Below are positions 17,833 through 25,732 of a stretch of 34,267 bases of DNA, piece after piece. A program made the position numbers and the translations under genes. The notes under the pieces were generated by a model that saw nothing but the letters and a program-made list of their open reading frames with translations, was not told the DNA's origin and made no database searches. Source of the stretch: an uncultured Spirochaetaceae bacterium (GTDB lineage Bacteria > Spirochaetota > Spirochaetia > Treponematales > Treponemataceae); NCBI GenBank assembly GCA_902802305.1, contig CADCLG010000029.1, positions 1 through 34,267 of the forward strand. The letters are read 5' to 3'. Position 1 is the first letter of the stretch. Every line of letters begins with the position of its first letter.

Positions 17833-18703
17833 TGCTGTTTGAAGCAGATTCTATTTCGAGCAAATCATTGTCACCAACCGGGGTGTAAATTGTGTCATTA
17901 GAGTAGATGTATTTTGTGGTATAAGCAACTGCCGCAGATGAATCGTCTGCCAGATTGAATGATACATAGGCTCTGGCAAAATAGGTCGGATTTTGTGAGA
18001 GTCTGCTGTTCAACTGGGAAGAAGTAATTCCAAAGGAAGAAGCAATCGAAATAATATCATATCCTTCCGTGAGCTTTTTAAGGTCGCTGACATTTACAAG
18101 TGGTGTTGAAAATGTTCCGATGTAATTTGCTTCGATTTCATCGGTATTATAATGCTTGCCTGAAAAAATATCGACGTTAACATTTGAATAAGCCAGGTTT
18201 GTCGCTCCTAAAACTGAAAGAAGGGCTTCTTTTGAAGTATTGAGCTTTACTGTTCTTTTTGAACCACTTGCGATGAGAACAAGTTTGGAATTAAGGTATT
18301 CATCGTTATATTTTGTAATAGTTGTACTTACACTGTCGGTTTTGAAAGAAACTGTTTCTTTTGATTTTGAACGGTCTCCTCTGAGGTATGCATTGAGTGT
18401 ATAAGATTTTCCCGATTCAGCAAATGGCCATAAAAAGCTTACAGAAGTATTTTCTGACATATCAATTGTTGCACCGTTACCATTTTCTGCATCACTCAGC
18501 TGTATAGTTTTGATATCTTCGGATTTTTCTTTATGTGCAAGAATGTAAACTCCCATGTTTGTCTGCTGAACTGTTATGTGCTTGGAAGATTTAGAAGACA
18601 GCACTTTTGGCTTTGATGCACAGCCTGTAAATACTGATGTGATTATTGAAATAATTACCACAGTTGAGATGAGTAATTTAGGATTTTTTACAGTGTTTTT
18701 CAT
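17822..18703 (-). CDS. Putative lipoprotein of unknown function
   Basis: 293 residues. A signal peptide with the lipobox VFTGC (Cys28) indicates an envelope lipoprotein. The mature chain is strand-rich and Ser/Thr/Asp-rich (SVSFLWPFAESGKSYTLNAYL), consistent with an Ig-like or beta-sandwich fold. I recognise no family. gagg 6 bases before the ATG supports the start. The downstream membrane protein overlaps its 3' end, so they form a two-gene unit that may work together at the envelope. Confidence 0.7.
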   Translation of the reverse strand: MKNTVKNPKLLISTVVIISIITSVFTGCASKPKVLSSKSSKHITVQQTNMGVYILAHKEKSEDIKTIQLSDAENGNGATIDMSENTSVSFLWPFAESGKSYTLNAYLRGDRSKSKETVSFKTDSVSTTITKYNDEYLNSKLVLIASGSKRTVKLNTSKEALLSVLGATNLAYSNVNVDIFSGKHYNTDEIEANYIGTFSTPLVNVSDLKKLTEGYDIISIASSFGITSSQLNSRLSQNPTYFARAYVSFNLADDSSAAVAYTTKYIYSNDTIYTPVGDNDLLEIESASNSNAK

Positions 18704-18896
18704 ACGAAACCTCTTTTCCCTTAGTATTACCTTGATTTTATCCTAATTTGATATAGTATGCTATTTTAATAAACTGTCTTAATTAATTATTGCCATATTA
18801 TTCTGATTGTCAAGAAAAATAGGGGATTTTTTATATAATAGGCAGATTAATTAGGGTACATTTTGCTATACTTTTGCAAATAAAAGGAAGCTCCAA

Positions 18897-19499
18897 ATGA
18901 ATATTTACGTTGATTTTGATGACTGTTTATGCGAAACCGCTCGTTATTTTTCTGGCCTTGTAAAAGAAATGTTTGGCATCACTTGTCCCTACGAAAAAAT
19001 CAGATATTTTAATCTGCAAAAATCTTTTTCTCTAACTGATGAAGATTATGACAGAATGATGATTTATGCCCACCAACCTCGGGTGCTTTTATCTTATGAA
19101 GAAACACCGGGAGCAGTTGCCACAATTAACGAATGGCTGAATAAGGGGTACGATGTAAAAATAATCACAGGTCGACCAGCCAGTGCCTTTGAAGCTTCCC
19201 GCCAATGGCTGAACGAACATGGACTTGAGCGACTTCCCCTATACTGTCTGAACAAATACGGGCGCGACAATTTTATCAAAGGCAGTTCCTTCAATCTTGA
19301 ACTGGAAGATTACTATAAAATGCATTTTGATTACGCCGTAGAAGATTCTCCTCATGCCTTTAAGTTTTTTGAACATCTGCCAAAGCTTAAGGTTATGGTA
19401 TTCGACCGTCCCTGGAATCGGGAATGTGACTTTCCAAATCAAAATTACAAAAGGTGTTTGGACTGGAAGGAGATAAAATTGCAGACTATGCAAATCTGA
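18897..19499 (+). CDS. HAD-family 5'(3')-deoxyribonucleotidase (NT5C-like)
   Basis: 200 residues. HAD motif I is VDFDDCL (nucleophile Asp6, acid Asp8), motif II KIITGRP, and motif IV YAVEDSPHAFKFF. The layout matches the 5'-nucleotidase NT5C group, which dephosphorylates deoxynucleoside monophosphates, but other HAD phosphatases remain possible. aagga precedes the ATG at a suitable distance. It is divergent from the lipoprotein gene and convergent with the next gene, with a 15-base gap. Confidence 0.8.
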   Translation: MNIYVDFDDCLCETARYFSGLVKEMFGITCPYEKIRYFNLQKSFSLTDEDYDRMMIYAHQPRVLLSYEETPGAVATINEWLNKGYDVKIITGRPASAFEASRQWLNEHGLERLPLYCLNKYGRDNFIKGSSFNLELEDYYKMHFDYAVEDSPHAFKFFEHLPKLKVMVFDRPWNRECDFPNQNYKRCLDWKEIKLQTMQI

Positions 19500-19514
19500 C
19501 GCTTTCACTTTAAT

Positions 19515-20405
19515 CTAAAACAAATCCAGCATTGCATCCAGATAGATTGCTTCCCTTACTTCAATTTGATGTTCAGGCTTTGTCATATAGTATAAAATGA
19601 ACTCCAGAAGCAGGGCGGAACCAAGACCTCTTCCTTCAATTTTAAAATTTGAAAAACCAAGCGGAAGATAAGTTTCTTGAATATTCTGCAGGCTGATAAA
19701 TGCAGGATTTTTCATTGCAAGAGAAAACCGATAACCTTTTTCTCCAGCCGGCTGCCTGCATTTATGGTCAGGAATATTTTCACCAAGATTTTTGCGACTA
19801 ACATTTTCGTAACAGGCTTTGCGGTCGGGACAATTGATATTGCAACATTCATTACATAAAAACTCAACTTTATCTTTTTCATTTTGGGGCAATTGCGAAA
19901 GATAATCAAAAGCTTTGTTTAAGCGAAAATCAGGAACTACATATTTAAAATCACTTCTCTGTAATTCTGCTGAAAAATCAGAAAAGTCTGTCAGAACCTT
20001 TGTAGTTGACGACACAAGATAAAGAGAGGGATAGTTTGTCTTTAAATAATCAGCAAGTAAATCTGAATGAACAATCACGCCGCTTGCAACTTTTGTCTTT
20101 TCAAAAGCATTACAGAGCTGATTACATTTTTTATCAGAAAGATGCTCTTCCCGAAGAAGTGAATTGCTAAAAGTCAGTCGTGCAGAAAGCTCATATTTAT
20201 TCATTAAGGCAATAACATCAGCAGTAGCAGCTTGTCCAAAAGAAGTCCGTCCACCGCTCCAAAGACAGTCTCCTGGTGCACCGTAAATTGAAGCAATTTC
20301 ACACCAGTCATAAAACCAGTCAGGATGTTCCCGCCAAAGAGGAAGAAAAACTTTGTAAAAATCATAAAACTCAAAAAGCCCAGGAAGGTGGTAATACGCA
20401 GTCAT
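19515..20405 (-). CDS. Uncharacterised cysteine-cluster protein, possibly U32-peptidase-like
   Basis: 296 residues. The most telling part is LCNECCNINCPDRKACYENV (about 188-207), five cysteines that could bind an iron-sulfur cluster or zinc, and GFSNFKIEGRG near the C-terminus. The layout (TIM-barrel-like strands, Cys cluster, then a phrase like 'FKIEGR') recalls the U32 peptidase/UbiU group, where cysteines hold a 4Fe-4S cluster. I am not certain of that assignment. No signal peptide. aaagg lies 8 bases before the ATG. Confidence 0.55.
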   Translation of the reverse strand: MTAYYHLPGLFEFYDFYKVFLPLWREHPDWFYDWCEIASIYGAPGDCLWSGGRTSFGQAATADVIALMNKYELSARLTFSNSLLREEHLSDKKCNQLCNAFEKTKVASGVIVHSDLLADYLKTNYPSLYLVSSTTKVLTDFSDFSAELQRSDFKYVVPDFRLNKAFDYLSQLPQNEKDKVEFLCNECCNINCPDRKACYENVSRKNLGENIPDHKCRQPAGEKGYRFSLAMKNPAFISLQNIQETYLPLGFSNFKIEGRGLGSALLLEFILYYMTKPEHQIEVREAIYLDAMLDLF

Positions 20406-20440
20406 TATTTTGCCTTTCTACTGCACAATTCCAAAGCTAA

Positions 20441-21274
20441 TTACAGCCCAAAATCAATTTCAAGTAAAATTGGAGTATGATCCTGACGCGGGCCTGAATC
20501 TATCATCTCTGATTTTATGATTTTGTCTTTAAGGCGGTCGCTTACGAGGAAATAATCAATCCGCCAGCCCGAGTTATTGATTTTGCTGGTTTTGATTCTC
20601 TGACCCCACCAGGAATAAACGTCTTTTACATCGCCGTGAATGTGGCGGAAACTGTCTGTAAAACCGCGGGCAAGAAGCTTTGTAAAGCCTTCGCGTTCTT
20701 CGTCGGTGAAGCCGGCAGAAAAATGATTACTTGCCGGATTTGCAAGGTCAATCTCCTTGTGAGCAACGTTGAAGTCGCCGCAGGCAATAACAGGTTTTTT
20801 GGTGTCCAGGGCAGCCAGATAGTCGGCGTAAAGGGCATCCCACTGCTGGCGTTGAGCAAGGCGTTTAAGCTCGTCGCCGGAGTTTGGAGTATAAACGTTG
20901 GCGAAATAAAAATTGTCAAACTCAAGAACCAGCAGGCGGCCTTCGTCATCCATTGTATCTGGGGCTCCAAGGCGAGGCACTTCTCGTTTTGCAGTTAAAC
21001 CGTCTTTGTACAAAATCATCGTACCCGCATAACCTTTTTTGGCTGGCGGAACAGAAGAAAGCCATTCTACCTTATAGCCCGGAAAATATTCCGCAAGCAA
21101 CTCCAGGTGCTTTGGACTTGGTCCTTCCGCCGGCAGCTTTGTTTCCTGAATTGCAATTATATCAGCCTTGTAGCCGCTCAGCTTTTTCAGCACTGCCTTA
21201 GACAGCTGTGCCCTATCCGAAGTTGAAGTTAGGGCTGCGTTTAAAGAATCTATGTTCCATGAGATTAATGTCAT
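20441..21274 (-). CDS. xth: Exodeoxyribonuclease III
   Basis: 277 residues of the EEP (exonuclease-endonuclease-phosphatase) fold. Motifs are LISWNIDSLN (Asn), IIAIQETKLP (metal-binding Glu), VIACGDFNVAHKEIDLANP, and the terminal GWRIDYFLVSD with GPRQDHTPILLEI (catalytic Asp-His). It cleaves at abasic sites and degrades 3' ends, complementing the nth product encoded at 11332. The start ATG has ggag about 10 bases upstream. Confidence 0.95.
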   Translation of the reverse strand: MTLISWNIDSLNAALTSTSDRAQLSKAVLKKLSGYKADIIAIQETKLPAEGPSPKHLELLAEYFPGYKVEWLSSVPPAKKGYAGTMILYKDGLTAKREVPRLGAPDTMDDEGRLLVLEFDNFYFANVYTPNSGDELKRLAQRQQWDALYADYLAALDTKKPVIACGDFNVAHKEIDLANPASNHFSAGFTDEEREGFTKLLARGFTDSFRHIHGDVKDVYSWWGQRIKTSKINNSGWRIDYFLVSDRLKDKIIKSEMIDSGPRQDHTPILLEIDFGL

Positions 21275-21491
21275 TGTTCAACATCTCCAATTTTGATTAT
21301 TATGGTATATCAAATCTTGCAAACCAATTTAATTATAGCGTACTTTCTGAAAAAAAACATAAAGTATAAATAAATTTTCAACTCCTGTAACTGTTATTCG
21401 CGGTGTTCAGTTGATATTACAAATAATAATTATCCACAAAAATCAAATTCTATGCTATATTATAAGTATCTTGAATGATAGGAGGCAAAAT

Positions 21492-21761
21492 ATGGCAGCA
21501 ATGGCATTAAAACAAAAAGTCATCAATTATATTGATACCTTAGATGATGAACAGACTCTCAGTGTTATCATGTTTATAGAATCTATGCCTCGAAAAAACG
21601 AACTTCTTCAAAACTCAAAAACTCCAGAACAACGAGCAAAGGCAAAACAAGCTTTAGACGAGCTTTTTGCAATGGGACGACCTTCAAAATATGAAATTAG
21701 CTTAAATGGCCGAAAAGAAACAGCTCAGGCAATACGGAGAAAATATGAAAGTCTTAATTGA
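21492..21761 (+). CDS. Antitoxin-like protein of a PIN-toxin pair
   Basis: 89 residues from the ATG at 21492, which has an ideal aggagg 6 bases upstream; the open frame begins further left, but those extra codons have no start signal. The chain is helical and charged (TLDDEQTLSVIMFIESM, then TPEQRAKAKQALDELF), a size and style typical of antitoxins that neutralise PIN-domain toxins. I see no clear ribbon-helix-helix or AbrB motif, so the DNA-binding type is unknown. The toxin gene overlaps its last 17 bases, the usual coupling for such pairs. Confidence 0.7.
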   Translation: MAAMALKQKVINYIDTLDDEQTLSVIMFIESMPRKNELLQNSKTPEQRAKAKQALDELFAMGRPSKYEISLNGRKETAQAIRRKYESLN

Positions 21762-22170
21762 TACAAATATTCTGCTCGATGTAATTCTACTCCGCGAACC
21801 ATATCTGGAACTTTCTAAATGTGTTCTTCAATGTTGCCAGTCGCTTGTTGACGGTTATATTGCGGTTCATACTTTCTCAAATATGTTTTATATTCTTCAC
21901 GAAACCGAAGGCTTTTCAATTGAAGATTGCCGTAATACTTTTAATAAGCTACTTTATGTTTTTGATGTTGCATCTTTGAATAAATCAGATTTGATTACCG
22001 CAATAAATAATGAAGCTTTTGATGATTTGGAAGATGCTATGCAAAATGAAGCCTCGGTTTCCTCTAAAATAGATTTTATTGTTACTAGAAATTGCAAGGA
22101 TTTTGAGAAATCAACAGTTCCAGCGGTTACTCCGGAGGATTTCTTGACGTTAGTTCATGCTGATTTATAA
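21745..22170 (+). CDS. PIN-domain ribonuclease toxin (VapC-like)
   Basis: 141 residues from the ATG at 21745 (ggag 5 bases before). The PIN active site is complete: MKVLIDTNILLDVI (Asp6), an Asp/Glu-rich middle FDDLEDAMQNEAS, and IDFIVTRNCKDF. PIN toxins cleave RNA with Mg2+; VapC enzymes often cut initiator tRNA or rRNA. The start at 21706 would overlap the antitoxin gene by 56 bases and lacks a good ribosome-binding site. A strong hairpin follows the stop. Confidence 0.87.
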   Translation: MKVLIDTNILLDVILLREPYLELSKCVLQCCQSLVDGYIAVHTFSNMFYILHETEGFSIEDCRNTFNKLLYVFDVASLNKSDLITAINNEAFDDLEDAMQNEASVSSKIDFIVTRNCKDFEKSTVPAVTPEDFLTLVHADL

Positions 22171-22193
22171 TAGAGTACACAATTTTTCGATTC

Positions 22194-22263
22194 ACAATCT
22201 GTAGAAACGCCAGCCCCAACTGGAACTGGCGTTATTACAGATTGTCGGGTCAAGTCCGACAAT
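22194..22263. repeat. Double hairpin downstream of the toxin-antitoxin genes
   Basis: acaatctgta (22194-22203) pairs with 22236-22245, and inside it aacgccag (22206-22213) pairs with 22226-22233. Directly adjacent and sharing bases, attgtcgg (22241-22248) pairs with ccgacaat (22256-22263). It lies between the toxin stop and the stop of the carB fragment. It may end transcription from both sides, but no T-run follows. The second hairpin has the look of a dispersed intergenic repeat. Confidence 0.5.
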
Positions 22264-22274
22264 GACAACTTCTA

Positions 22275-24220
22275 TTATTTAATCATACTGTGGTATTCCT
22301 GCAGAGACTTAACTCCGCCTTCACCACCGTTTCCATTCTTAACACTCTGAATACCTTTTACAGCAGCCAGCGCACCAGCCAGTGTCGTAATATAAGGAAC
22401 CTTGTACTTCAAACATGCTTTACGTATAGTCTTTCGGTCTTCAGCATAGTTTCTCTGAGCTTTAGGAGTATTGATTACCAGACAAACATCCTTGTTCATA
22501 ATCAAATCTACAACATCAGGACGGCCACCGCCAATTTTGTTTACAACGTCGCACTTGATTCCGCAGGCATTGTAGAAATCGGCTGTGCCCTGGGTACCAA
22601 TAAGTGTAAAGCCCAAATCCTTCAAAGTCTTACCAATTGTGATTACCTGGTCCTTCAAGTTCTCCTTGTTGCTAAGGCTGATAAGAACCTTCTTGTTTTC
22701 CCAGGCAGCCGGAGCGTGTGGAAGCTCATCACCGGCAGCTTCTTCGGCCTTGTAGAAAGCCAATGGGAAGTCCTGAGCCAAACCAAGAACCTCACCGGTA
22801 GAACGCATTTCTGGTCCAAGAATAGGGTCAACTCCAGGGAAGCGTGCCCAAGGTAATACAGCTTCTTTTGCACCGTAGTAAGGAATCACCTTATCCTTCA
22901 AGCCCAAAGACTTCAAGGATTCACCAAGCATCATTCTTGTTGCAAGGCGGGCCATCTGAGTGTCACAAACTTTCGATACAAGCGGAACAGTTCGGCTGGC
23001 ACGAGGGTTAGCTTCAATTACATAAACCTTTCCGTCTTCGATAGCATACTGCATGTTCATCAAACCGCAAACGTGCAAAGCTTCTGCAATCTTCTTTGTA
23101 TATTCTTTAATTGTTTCCTGGCAATTTGCAGGGATAGATACCGGCGGGATAACACAGGCAGAGTCACCAGAGTGGATTCCGGCAAGCTCAACGTGCTCCA
23201 TAATTGCAGGGATGTAAACGTGTTCGCTGTCTGCCAGAGCATCTGATTCACATTCCAAAGCATTTTTAAGGAAGCGGTCAATCAAAAGCGGTCTGTCTGG
23301 AGTTACACCAACAGCCTTTTCAACGTATTCCTTCAAAGTAGCTTCATCATAAATTACTTCCATTCCGCGTCCGCCAAGAACGAATGAAGGACGAATCATA
23401 ATAGGATAGCCAATTTTATCTGCTATAGCCTTAGCCTCATCAAAGTCAACAGCCATTCCGCTTTCTGGCATTGGGATTTCAAGCTTTTCCATCATGTGGC
23501 GGAAGAGGTCGCGGTCTTCGGCGATGTCGATAGAGTCGATAGATGTTCCCAAAATGTTTACGCCGTTTTCCTGGAGTTCGCGTGCAATATTAAGTGGAGT
23601 CTGTCCACCAAACTGAACGATTACTCCGAATGGCTTTTCTTTTTCATAAATCTGAAGAACATCCTCAGTTGTAACTGGCTCAAAGTAGAGTTTATCAGAA
23701 GTATCGTAGTCGGTAGAAACAGTTTCCGGGTTACAGTTTACGATGATTGTTTCGTAGCCCATTTCTTTAAGCTGCATTGCGGCATGACAGCAGCAGTAAT
23801 CAAACTCAATACCCTGACCAATTCTGTTAGGACCACCACCAAGAATCATAATCTTCTTTTTGTTGTTTGTAGCAACAGAAGTGTCTTTTTCGGCATTGTA
23901 GGTTGAATAGTAATAGCAGGCATTTTCAACACCGCTTACAGGAACGCGGAGCCAGGCTTCTTTAATACCAAGCTCCTTGCGGCGGTTGCGGATATCCTTT
24001 TCGGAAACCTTCAAAATCTTTGAAAGGTACTTGTCGCTGAATCCGTCTTTCTTAGCCTGAATAAGAAGCTTGTCTTCCGGAACACGTCCAGGATTCTTGA
24101 GCATTTCCTCTTCCAAATCAACCAGTTCTTTCATCTGCTGCAGGAAGAACTCCTTAACATAAGTGATTTCTGACAATTTTGCCAGAGAACACCCTTACGG
24201 ATTGCCTCGTAAAGCTGGAA
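22275..24220 (-). pseudogene. carB: carB 3' fragment (C-terminal half of carbamoyl-phosphate synthase large subunit), 5'-truncated and frameshifted
   Basis: The open frame of 633 residues covers only the second half of CarB: the helical middle region (EFFLQQMKELVDLEEE), the second ATP-grasp unit (GGGPNRIGQGIEFDYCC; FVLGGRGMEVIYDE; EANPRASRTVPLVSK), and the C-terminal allosteric MGS-like domain ending QEYHSMIK. The first half is missing. The apparent TTG start at 24174-24176 is an artefact. Just upstream, in another frame, the minus strand encodes FQLYEAIRKGV, and restoring one T near 24186 would join it as RKGVSLAKLSEITYVKE. Homology stops near 24220, beside a palindromic repeat. The protein is about 90% identical to the right-hand copy (33156-34267), so decay is recent. 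It may still be transcribed but cannot make a complete enzyme. Confidence 0.85.
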
Positions 24221-24235
24221 GTTAAAATATATATA

Positions 24236-24386
24236 GGAGAGGAAAGCCTTCCCCTCGCTCCAATACCACTCACTACGCGGAAATGCCCAAGCAAGCTTGG
24301 TCATTTCCTCTCCGTTCGGGTTTTCCGCTACCCCTTCTCCTAGGGCTTCGCCCTAAAACCCGCATGGTAAATTGCTGTCGCAATTT
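24236..24386. repeat. G+C-rich palindromic repeat at the carB-fragment breakpoint
   Basis: About 150 bases, clearly richer in G+C than the flanks and dense in inverted repeats: ggagaggaaa (24236-24245) with 24304-24313; ccaag/cttgg (24287-24291 and 24296-24300); cgggtttt (24317-24324) with 24355-24362, enclosing tagggc/gcccta (24341-24346 and 24350-24355); and aaattgc/gcaattt (24369-24375 and 24380-24386). The rest of the 255-base gap up to 24431 is A+T-rich. On the minus strand an ATG at 24302-24304 with ggag upstream opens a 57-codon frame that runs into the carB remnant, but I do not regard it as a gene. It is likely a dispersed mobile or REP-like repeat. Confidence 0.6.
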
Positions 24387-24431
24387 GCTATTATAATTTC
24401 ATTCAGATTTTCAATAGTCTTATAAAAGAAC

Positions 24432-24950
24432 CTATACTTTTATTTTTTCGAAAATTCTAGTTCCACCATCTGATATTAAAACTAACTTAAATTTCATTTT
24501 ATTAGCAAGTATTATTCCTTCTGTTGATTTTGATAAACACCTAATGCGCATTCTTGTATTAGGGGGTACGAGAGTTTCTAGTTTTTTTTGAAATATACAT
24601 CCAAAACCTCTCCTTCTGAATTCTCTTGAAATATGAATATACATAATTTCTATATAATCAGGAAAGCAGTATATCATAGAACAGCCTATGCTTTTCTTAC
24701 GCTTTTTCAATACATATATATAAACTAACGCAATATTTTTTTCATCTGTTGAAGTCTGAAAAGGACCATTCTTAATAAAGTTATCAACAAATAACTCATA
24801 AATACTTGTATTCCCTACTATATGATTATTTTTTATATCTTCACTTACAGAATCCAAAAAGAAATCTTTATCTTCTTGAGATAATACAGATAAATAAGGT
24901 TTACCATCAATAAGACTTGTAATTTGTTTCAAAATTTCAAAAATAATCAA
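24432..24950 (-). CDS. GNAT-family N-acetyltransferase
   Basis: About 172 residues. The acetyl-CoA-binding motif is visible as ISREFRRRGFGCIFQKKLE, preceded by the central strand DYIEIMYIHI, and ends with ANKMKFKLVLISDGGTRIFEKI, as in GNAT enzymes. The acceptor is unknown. There is no ATG near the beginning. I prefer the TTG at 24948-24950, which has aagga 6 bases upstream; the TTG two codons earlier (24956) touches that ribosome-binding site. It is the first gene of the accessory segment on this side. As part of a toxin-like pair it would need a partner, and none is seen. Confidence 0.75.
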   Translation of the reverse strand: MIIFEILKQITSLIDGKPYLSVLSQEDKDFFLDSVSEDIKNNHIVGNTSIYELFVDNFIKNGPFQTSTDEKNIALVYIYVLKKRKKSIGCSMIYCFPDYIEIMYIHISREFRRRGFGCIFQKKLETLVPPNTRMRIRCLSKSTEGIILANKMKFKLVLISDGGTRIFEKIKV

Positions 24951-25123
24951 CTTCAATCCTTCAATTACAAAAGTTTAAGAATTATTGTTTACTTCAACAA
25001 TAACGAAGTATATTTAAGAAAAACGCATATATTAATTTTATAGAATCTATTTTAGACTTCCTAGTAATAATTTTACTTTCTTTTTAGCTATATGCATAAC
25101 TCTAGTCAATATAGAGAATCAAA

Positions 25124-25732
25124 TTATCCTTTAAGCTTTTCTACTAACTCAAAAACCAAAGTAACTGGATTCTGTTCTGAAAGAGGTTGAGTATATTGTT
25201 TTAGATACAGTTTCCTTGCATTTTTTATCGCAATATTTGTTTTGGCTTTAAGGAGATTGTACATGTTATCGCTATTTTTAGTGTATGGTTGTTTCAATAA
25301 TTGTGATAATTTTTCGAAGTAGTCAGTACGATGCATTCCAGTATCATAATAATTAAAATGAAGTAAATACCATAATTCAAAACACTCTATAGAATATGCG
25401 CAATTAATCCTGTTTTCTGCTGCAAGTTTTATTGCTTTCTCAAAATTTTCTTGAGGGAAATCATCTTTATCAAAAACTACCCATGCTTCAATATATGGTT
25501 CTCCATCTTTTTCAGCTTTATCTCGTAGTTCAATAGCCTTATTAACAACAAAGATTGTGTTATTTCCAATTCCTTTTACATCAAGAATGTCAAAAACTTC
25601 AGGTTTTTCTGGGAATTTTTTAAAATATGCCGGTTCCGTTTTCTCACCCTCACAAACAATTAGAATTTTTCTAATATGGCGTTTGCGTTTTGGTATACGG
25701 ACTAAATCTACGCTTCGTAAACTTCGAGACAT
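25124..25732 (-). CDS. rloB: RloB-like TOPRIM-family protein
   Basis: 202 residues. It fits the RloB family: a basic N-terminus, then KILIVCEGEKTEPAYFKKF (acidic E28), and WVVFDKDDF (D88, D90, D91), the Glu and Asp-x-Asp of a TOPRIM-type metal-binding nuclease centre. FELWYLLHFNYYDT is also typical. The ATG follows the ATPase stop directly (TAAATG) with ggag 6 bases upstream, so the two are translated together. By analogy with other ATPase/TOPRIM defence pairs (AbiL, PARIS), this is the likely nuclease effector held by the ATPase (inference). Confidence 0.85.
   Translation of the reverse strand: MSRSLRSVDLVRIPKRKRHIRKILIVCEGEKTEPAYFKKFPEKPEVFDILDVKGIGNNTIFVVNKAIELRDKAEKDGEPYIEAWVVFDKDDFPQENFEKAIKLAAENRINCAYSIECFELWYLLHFNYYDTGMHRTDYFEKLSQLLKQPYTKNSDNMYNLLKAKTNIAIKNARKLYLKQYTQPLSEQNPVTLVFELVEKLKG

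Noticed and set aside
22275..24176. The 633-residue frame as a complete carB gene
   Set aside because: It lacks the whole N-terminal synthetase half, its start is a TTG next to a frameshift, and upstream carB codons lie in another frame.
24131..24304. 57-codon minus-strand frame with a ribosome-binding site reading from the repeat into carB
   Set aside because: It is half palindromic repeat and half frameshifted carB remnant; nothing supports a real product.
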